Part shown: piece by piece, positions 59,107 to 64,000 of the stretch | Layout of the letters: each line of letters starts with the position of its first letter | How positions within the stretch are numbered: the first letter of the stretch is position 1 | Assembly: GCF_000160555.1 (NCBI RefSeq) | Contig: NZ_GG749278.1 | Coordinates: 160,897-224,896 of the forward strand | Direction: 5' to 3' | Length of the DNA stretch: 64,000 nt | DNA from: Centipeda noxia ATCC 43541 | GTDB lineage: Bacteria; Bacillota; Negativicutes; Selenomonadales; Selenomonadaceae | Notes under the pieces: model-generated | Told to the model about the DNA's origin: nothing | The model's input: only the letters and a program-made list of their open reading frames with translations | Databases searched by the model: none | Translations under genes and position numbers: made by a program

Positions 59107-59122
59107 GCTCATTGCATTGAGC
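59107..59122. promoter_or_regulatory. Inverted repeat upstream of bamA
   Basis: GCTCA-T-TGCA-T-TGAGC, 16 bases, lies 26-41 bases upstream of the bamA start codon. On the minus strand it falls between TTGAAA (59130-59125) and TATATC (59105-59100), which are 19 bases apart and only partly resemble a promoter. It could be an operator or a small hairpin. Confidence 0.4.
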
Positions 59123-59169
59123 TGTTTCAATCCACGCGTTCCCGCAGGAGCATGGATCGAATTCCTAAA

Positions 59170-59715
59170 CTACTCTCTCAGTATCTTCCCGCCGACCTGC
59201 ATCAACCGCTGCATATCGGCATTCGGCATACGCGCGGCAGCCTTGCTGCGCGCCGGCTGCTCAGGTTCATTTCGCAGCGCTGCGGGCGCGGCGGCCGCGG
59301 TCTCGGGTACCTGCGTCGAAGAAGAGGATGCCGCAGATGGCTCTCCTGTCTCCGCCGCAGATGGCTCGACCGGCGGCGGTGCAGGCGCAGCAGCAACCAT
59401 CTCCGGCGCAGGCATCTCCGCGCGCTCCTGTGCGGCGCGCACAGGAAACGGTTGTGTCTCCTCCTGCGAAGAGGGCGATTCCCATGCGATCCATGCCCAA
59501 ACAGCAGCCGCAGCGATCGGCGGCACAAGCCAACCCGCCCACCTGCGCATCCGTGCGCGGCGGTGCGCGGCAATACGCGCAAGTTCCGCACGAGCGAGCA
59601 TAAGTTTCAGGTCGCCTGCGAGATCATCCTCTCCCGCGAGTGCATCTTCTGCACCCGTCAGCCACGCGCGCGCCGCGCGAATTGATTTTTGTCTCTCCCT
59701 GCGTTCCCTGTCCAT
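59170..59715 (-). CDS. One-TM protein of unknown function; candidate anti-sigma factor
   Basis: A 181-residue protein. Residues about 1-57 are charged and helical (QKSIRAARAWLTGAEDALAG). A single membrane helix (about 60-78: GWLVPPIAAAAVWAWIA) follows, then an outer region of about 70 residues rich in Ala/Pro/Glu/Ser, and a short C-terminal basic helix. No family is recognised. It follows the sigma factor gene by 94 bases on the same strand; cytoplasmic N-terminus, one membrane helix and outer tail is the layout of membrane anti-sigma factors. That role is inference only. I start at ATG 59715, eight bases after GAGGAGG. Confidence 0.6.
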   Translation of the reverse strand: MDRERRERQKSIRAARAWLTGAEDALAGEDDLAGDLKLMLARAELARIAAHRRARMRRWAGWLVPPIAAAAVWAWIAWESPSSQEETQPFPVRAAQERAEMPAPEMVAAAPAPPPVEPSAAETGEPSAASSSSTQVPETAAAAPAALRNEPEQPARSKAAARMPNADMQRLMQVGGKILRE

Positions 59716-59809
59716 CACCGTGCCTCCTCTCCGCACAGATACATTTGATTATACTACACTCCATAGGACGGATTCAAGAAGTCCCGGATAAAATGAAGTC
59801 CCAAAATGA

Positions 59810-60442
59810 TTAAACCTTCCAATGTTGGATAAAACGTGAAAGCATTCCGCGCACGCGGCGAATGCCCCTCTGCTGCAGGCGATAGATATGGGCAGGCGTA
59901 ACGCCGAGCGATTCCGCCATCGTCTGCGCCTGCGTGCCGCCGATGGTTACGCCCTCGAGTACGAGCCGCTCGCGCAAGGGCAGCCGCTCCATCACTGCAC
60001 CAAGTAAGTCGACGAGCGCATGATGCTCCGCAAGCTCCGCAACCGAAGCCCGCTCATCAACGAGAAGTTCCTTCGCCGTCTCCTGCGCCTCGGTCTCCGC
60101 CTCAAGGCAGGGCAGATCAACGCTCCCCTCGCGCCGCAGAAAATCGAGAATACGGCCGCGTACCCGATGTACGGCATAGAGACTGAACGCCACGCCGCGC
60201 GTCGGGTCGTAACGCTCCACCGCCTCGATGAGCCCGATTGTCCCCTCCTGCACGGCATCCATCACGACGGGCATTGTACGGTAAGGCATAACTTCGCGGA
60301 ATACCAGCGGCTGATATGCCTCGATGATGCGCCGGCGCGCGGACTCGTCGCCCTCCTCCTTATAAGCGCGCCAAAGCGCATGCTCTTCCTCCGGCGTGAG
60401 TTTCCGTACAGCGGAAAGTTTTGTCATGTACTCCGAAAACAC
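59810..60442 (-). CDS. Sigma-70 family RNA polymerase sigma factor
   Basis: A 210-residue sigma factor with regions 2 and 4. AYQPLVFREVMPYRTMPVVM and DAVQEGTIGLIEAVERYDPT cover region 2, and AFSLYAVHRVRGRILDFLRR the -10 contact helices (2.3-2.4). MERLPLRERLVLEGVTIGGT and LGVTPAHIYRLQQRGIRRVR cover region 4 with the HTH. Region 3 is reduced. It is longer than typical ECF sigmas and nearer the short SigB/FliA-like class. The start is GTG 60442 with GAGGAGG upstream. It is 34 bases after the tamB stop and just before the candidate anti-sigma and bamA genes. Confidence 0.88.
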   Translation of the reverse strand: MFSEYMTKLSAVRKLTPEEEHALWRAYKEEGDESARRRIIEAYQPLVFREVMPYRTMPVVMDAVQEGTIGLIEAVERYDPTRGVAFSLYAVHRVRGRILDFLRREGSVDLPCLEAETEAQETAKELLVDERASVAELAEHHALVDLLGAVMERLPLRERLVLEGVTIGGTQAQTMAESLGVTPAHIYRLQQRGIRRVRGMLSRFIQHWKV

Positions 60443-60476
60443 AGGCTCACCTCCTCATTTTCATCAAGAACACCTG

Positions 60477-63389
60477 CTAGAACCGTATGCGCGCCTCGAC
60501 GCCGATCAGCTGATCAGAGCCCTCGCGGTCATACGAGATGCCGAATTTATCGCTGAAATCATACTGAATGCCATAACGGTGCTTGTCCGACGCGCCGCCG
60601 AGCCCCTGCACATACCGCAGGAGCACACGGTCACCGATATACTTGCCCACCTCGACATTGTACTCGTTCTCATTTTTTCGAATCTCCTCATCGTTCTTCG
60701 TCTCGAAGAGCGCCCCGCTCCCGCTCGAGAGACGCAGCACGTCAAGATGCAGGAAATTCTTCACGGAATCCTCCACCTCAGAGAGGATGCTCATCTGAAG
60801 CCCGATGGACAGGATATCCGCCGCTGTCACGCTGCTCTCTCCATTCCGGTAGGTGCTGCGCAGCGTCAGCATGCGGATGATCTCCTCCTCCGACATCTCA
60901 GGTGATGAGGTCAGTCCGAGCTTCATGTGATCGAGCGGCCCCTGCAGGGACAGGAATACGCGCGTATTCGTAAGGCGCGCTTCCGCGTAGAAGCTGATCT
61001 CCGGCAGAAACGACTCCATCTGGTTGAATGTCGCCGTCCCCTCGCGGATCTTGAATACGGTCCGCAGATAGCTGACCGTGTCACCGCGCCGCACAGCGAT
61101 CTGTCCCGTCGTCCTCGGGTGCCGCGTTGTTCCTCCGAAGTGCACATGCCCGGACGGGTGCATATCGTAGAGATTCGAGCTGAAAAAGCGCACATGACGG
61201 CCAACGTTCAAATCGACATCCAGAATGATGTTCGGCAGCTCGTCGTCCGTCTCAGGAATCGACGGAATGGAGATAAGGGCACGGTCAATATCAATATGAC
61301 CCGCGAGCTTTGGCAGCTGCTCGCCCCAGTATTCATCCTCCGTCAGCGTCAGTGAGCCGGTCAAGGGTCCCTCGAAGAAGGAGGTTTTGAGATCGAGTGC
61401 ATTCATCACAAGGGTAAAATCATATGCCGACGGCCGCATGCCGGCAAGACCCATGCGCCCCGTCAGCAAATAGCTGCCCGTGCCCATGCGTCCCGTACAC
61501 TCACGCACGGCGATGGAATCGCCGAGCGCGTCGATCTGTATCCGCATATCCGTCAGCGGATGCTCGACACCCTTGAACTTCACCGCGCCGCCGGCAACGC
61601 GCAGCGAGCCCTCAAGGCGCGGTGCGGCAAGCGTGCCGTGCAGCTTCAGATTGCCCTCGGTACGCCCGAGCGCCCACTCTACGCTGTTGGAGAATACCGG
61701 CAGCAGGGACAGATCGGCGTTGTCAAGCACAAACGTCAAGTCGATCTGCTCATAGGAGCTCAGCGTTTCATCGCTCCGCGCCGTGAGCGCGCGCAGAGGC
61801 AGCGTGCCGCGGACACTCGCCATATATGCAGTCCCGTCGATGTATTTCGTCACCGTGAGCTGGTTCAGATAAATGACAGAACCGCGCAGCTGCGCCTCTC
61901 CCTCCAGCTGATCGAACGAAGAGCCGCGTATACCGCCGTTCTTTGCCGTGAGATGCACATCCACCTCGGGATTTTGCGTGCGGCCGCCGATATGCACGGT
62001 CGCCGACGCCGTTCCCGATACTTTTTCTTCCACTCCGGCAAATCCGGTAAAGATGCCGAGCGCGATATCTGACGCCTCAATGTCTACATTCGCAGTGCCG
62101 TTGAAGTCCGCTGTGCCCGAGGCGGAGAACGTACCGTTCTCCTGTCGTCCCGTCAGTGTACGCAGTGTCAGCACACGGTTCTGGAGAGCGACATCGAGCG
62201 CGACATCGCTGATCGGATAGGAGGCAAGCGCCCCCTCCTCGATGCGCCCCGTCAGCGCAATGGACGGATTTTCGCGCGTCCCTCCGAGCTGCATGTGACT
62301 CGTGATTTTTCCCTCAACGCGATCCTCCTTCTGATTTGCAAGCGCCAGCAGCGCCGCCACATCCATCTGCTCAATATCCAACGTGCCGCGCAGCGCCTCC
62401 GTCTGCATATCATAATGCAGACGCGCCGCAACGGAACCGTTCTCCCCTTGGCGGAATCCCGTCCGGTCCATCTCAATGATGCCGTTTTCATAGTGCACGA
62501 ACCCGCGAATATCCCGCAGCTCCACGCCGTTCATCGTGATCGTATCGGCTCTGAGCTCGCCGCGGAAGATCGGATGCGAAATCACGCCGCCAACCTTTCC
62601 GTTAAAGACACCATGCCCGGAGACCTCGTAGGGGAGCTTGTGCTCCAAGCGCTTCATATCGAGATCGCGCACCTCAGCGTCGAGATCGAGCACGCCCTGC
62701 GCGCTGATCGTACCGTTCAGCACCATATCCACCATCGGCGAATAGATGTGGAACACCTGCAGGCGAATGATGCCGTTGTCGAGGAAGTAGTCACCGTCCA
62801 TGCCCGAGAGCAGTGCGCCTGCATAGCTTCCGCGGTAGAAATGGACATAGCCCACCGCATGCGGATTGTCGAGCGTCCCCGTGAACTTGATGATGTTATC
62901 AATATTGCCCGTAATCGGCTGATCCGGGGCAACGAGTGCGGCCACGTCCTCCATGCGCGCGCCCATCGTATCAATCTGCAGATCGATGCGGCGCTCGCCG
63001 GTGAAACCGATCGTGCCGTTCACCAGCCAGACCTCGCGCCCATTCCGCTCCATCGAGAAATCATGGATGCCAACCCCCGAGAGCGACCCCTCCGCGCGAA
63101 AGAGCAGACTGTCAAACGGCTGATGCATCAGTTGTCCCTTTGTTGCCGAGACCTTGATATCCACGTGCGGATCGTTGATGTCGCCGTGCACCTCACCGCT
63201 GAAATCCGAACGCCCCGCAAAGCTGAGCCGCTCGTCAAGGCGGTTCAGCAGGGAGAGATCGACATGTCCGCCGTAAAAGCGCAGATCGAGCGCAGAACCG
63301 TTCGTAATACTTCCCTCAAGGCCGAGATCCGTATCGTTCGGGAGATTGAGGCTGAGGAAGTCGATGGTCAGATCGTTCCCCTTGCGCAT
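60477..63389 (-). CDS. tamB: TamB, C-terminal part (after a frame break)
   Basis: 970 codons of TamB, the inner-membrane-anchored protein that bridges to an Omp85 barrel and moves lipids or proteins to the outer membrane. Repeated strands such as GNIDNIIKFTGTLDNPHAVG and GYVHFYRGSYAGALLSGM form the hydrophobic beta-taco groove. The DUF490 end is present: GTATFNQMESFLPEISFYAE, SSPEMSEEEIIRMLTLRSTY and a final RF. The first ATG in this frame (63389) is internal; in-frame coding continues upstream as GRASASF. The N-terminal part lies in another frame from 63368 rightwards, so a one-base shift separates them. Confidence 0.9.
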   Translation of the reverse strand: MRKGNDLTIDFLSLNLPNDTDLGLEGSITNGSALDLRFYGGHVDLSLLNRLDERLSFAGRSDFSGEVHGDINDPHVDIKVSATKGQLMHQPFDSLLFRAEGSLSGVGIHDFSMERNGREVWLVNGTIGFTGERRIDLQIDTMGARMEDVAALVAPDQPITGNIDNIIKFTGTLDNPHAVGYVHFYRGSYAGALLSGMDGDYFLDNGIIRLQVFHIYSPMVDMVLNGTISAQGVLDLDAEVRDLDMKRLEHKLPYEVSGHGVFNGKVGGVISHPIFRGELRADTITMNGVELRDIRGFVHYENGIIEMDRTGFRQGENGSVAARLHYDMQTEALRGTLDIEQMDVAALLALANQKEDRVEGKITSHMQLGGTRENPSIALTGRIEEGALASYPISDVALDVALQNRVLTLRTLTGRQENGTFSASGTADFNGTANVDIEASDIALGIFTGFAGVEEKVSGTASATVHIGGRTQNPEVDVHLTAKNGGIRGSSFDQLEGEAQLRGSVIYLNQLTVTKYIDGTAYMASVRGTLPLRALTARSDETLSSYEQIDLTFVLDNADLSLLPVFSNSVEWALGRTEGNLKLHGTLAAPRLEGSLRVAGGAVKFKGVEHPLTDMRIQIDALGDSIAVRECTGRMGTGSYLLTGRMGLAGMRPSAYDFTLVMNALDLKTSFFEGPLTGSLTLTEDEYWGEQLPKLAGHIDIDRALISIPSIPETDDELPNIILDVDLNVGRHVRFFSSNLYDMHPSGHVHFGGTTRHPRTTGQIAVRRGDTVSYLRTVFKIREGTATFNQMESFLPEISFYAEARLTNTRVFLSLQGPLDHMKLGLTSSPEMSEEEIIRMLTLRSTYRNGESSVTAADILSIGLQMSILSEVEDSVKNFLHLDVLRLSSGSGALFETKNDEEIRKNENEYNVEVGKYIGDRVLLRYVQGLGGASDKHRYGIQYDFSDKFGISYDREGSDQLIGVEARIRF

Positions 63390-64000
63390 AAAGGACGCGC
63401 TCGCGCGCCCACGGGGATATTGCGGTATGTTCCGTTCAGGATATCGGCACTGCCGTAGACCGTGAGCACGGCAGGATCCGCCCCCTGTCCCGCGATGCCG
63501 AGATCAGCGTGCAAGGCACCGTCCATCCCCTCGGGCAGCGGCGCATCCGCATCCGTGCGCAGACGCGCAAGCTGCACGCCGTCCGTCACGAGATGCGCCG
63601 TATAGGAGCGGTCTCCCGTATCAAAGATCCCCTCGCCCGAGATCGTCCCCCCGAACGCCTTCGCATTCAAATTCTCGAACGAGATCGCACCGCCTGCATA
63701 GGAAACATCCGCAGACGCATCCGTAAAGGAAGCGCCGTACGCAGCCCCCTCCGCCGCCGTCAGCTGACCCGCCGCCATGAGATCGGCAAGGGTCCCCGTC
63801 ACATGAATATCAGCCGTTACAGCCCCCGTATAGGGACTTTCCTTGAGGATTTTATGCACGTCAAAATCTTTCGCACGCACCGTAAGATCGAGATAGGGCG
63901 CATCCGTATCCATCCGGATCGTCCCGTCAATGCGCGCCGTTTCGCCCTCCGCCTCGGCCGTCGCCGCAAGGAAAAGCTCACGCTCGCTGAAAGTCAGCGC
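63368..64000 (-). CDS. tamB: TamB, N-terminal part (partial, runs off window; ends at frame break)
   Basis: This frame is open from the window edge and contains TamB/AsmA-like repeats: YLDLTVRAKDFDVHKILKES, TGAVTADIHVTGTLADLMAA and YAGGAISFENLNAKAFGGTI. It ends ADILNGTYRNIPVGARARP and a stop at 63370-63368. The same DNA in the next frame continues with GRASASFMRKGNDLTIDFLS, the expected sequence after NIPVG. One missing base near 63395-63420, in a CCCC/GGG/GCGCGCG tract, would explain it. This may be a true mutation, a sequencing error or programmed frameshifting. Confidence 0.85.
   Translation of the reverse strand, partial: ALTFSERELFLAATAEAEGETARIDGTIRMDTDAPYLDLTVRAKDFDVHKILKESPYTGAVTADIHVTGTLADLMAAGQLTAAEGAAYGASFTDASADVSYAGGAISFENLNAKAFGGTISGEGIFDTGDRSYTAHLVTDGVQLARLRTDADAPLPEGMDGALHADLGIAGQGADPAVLTVYGSADILNGTYRNIPVGARARPLCARGTI

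Noticed and set aside
57072-59120. 682-codon plus-strand frame opposite bamA
   Set aside because: The minus strand gives clear POTRA and barrel sequence; the plus frame is arginine/histidine-rich with no family features.

Overview
The window is a chromosomal segment of a GC-rich diderm Firmicute, most likely Selenomonadaceae (Negativicutes). It combines Firmicute housekeeping genes (rapZ-yvcK-whiA, RNase M5, a DegS-like kinase, sigma-A-type promoters) with outer-membrane genes that monoderm Firmicutes lack (bamA, tamB, Skp/OmpH proteins, lpxD, an LpxL-type acyltransferase). Taxonomy is inferred from this combination, not from a database search. I see no phage, insertion sequence or CRISPR array.

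Layout. 1-3404: leftward, AT-rich surface-polysaccharide genes (three glycosyltransferases) ending in a WbaP-type initiating transferase. 3446-10083: an AEC transporter, then a tightly overlapping leftward operon (DegS-like kinase, Orn/Lys/Arg decarboxylase, tmk, rnmV, rsmA, PHP phosphatase). 10243-18290: a YgbA_NO-like protein, then leftward a chemotaxis-type signalling protein and the run Cof-Cof-rapZ-yvcK-whiA-deacetylase-exported protein. 18393-21245: rightward membrane/redox genes and fumC. 21306-25260: a Crp/Fnr regulator divergent from an RclA-like flavoprotein, followed by two exported proteins. 25328-31741: prfC, xth, lepB, rplS and aroB-aroK-aroC. 31865-38107: ilvB followed by eight genes of a type IV pilus or pseudopilus system without motor genes. 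38395-41505: a MetE-like methyltransferase and a fructose-type PTS. 41574-45660: two rhodanese lipoproteins, a TauE/SafE permease, two tandem tRNA-Glu genes, gltX and dhaL.

45832-48712 holds a structured RNA that I read as 6S RNA, and an FtsA-like actin-fold protein with two N-terminal AT-hooks. 48766-64000 is a leftward outer-membrane biogenesis block: tamB (reading frame broken near 63400), a sigma factor, a one-TM protein, bamA, a second barrel protein, a GT2/GT39 lipid-sugar pair, a small lipoprotein, three Skp-like proteins, lpxD and the acyltransferase.

How the parts connect. The last block carries lipid A synthesis, barrel assembly, periplasmic chaperoning and TamB-type transport side by side. 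The sigma factor and its membrane-protein neighbour lie exactly between tamB and bamA, which suggests local envelope-stress control. Many genes overlap by ATGA or GTGA, implying translational coupling. Several promoters have an extended -10 (TGnTATAAT). Least conventional are the sigma/TM pair, the AT-hook FtsA-like protein, the motorless pilus cluster, the 6S-like locus and the tRNA-Glu promoter embedded in the gltX terminator.
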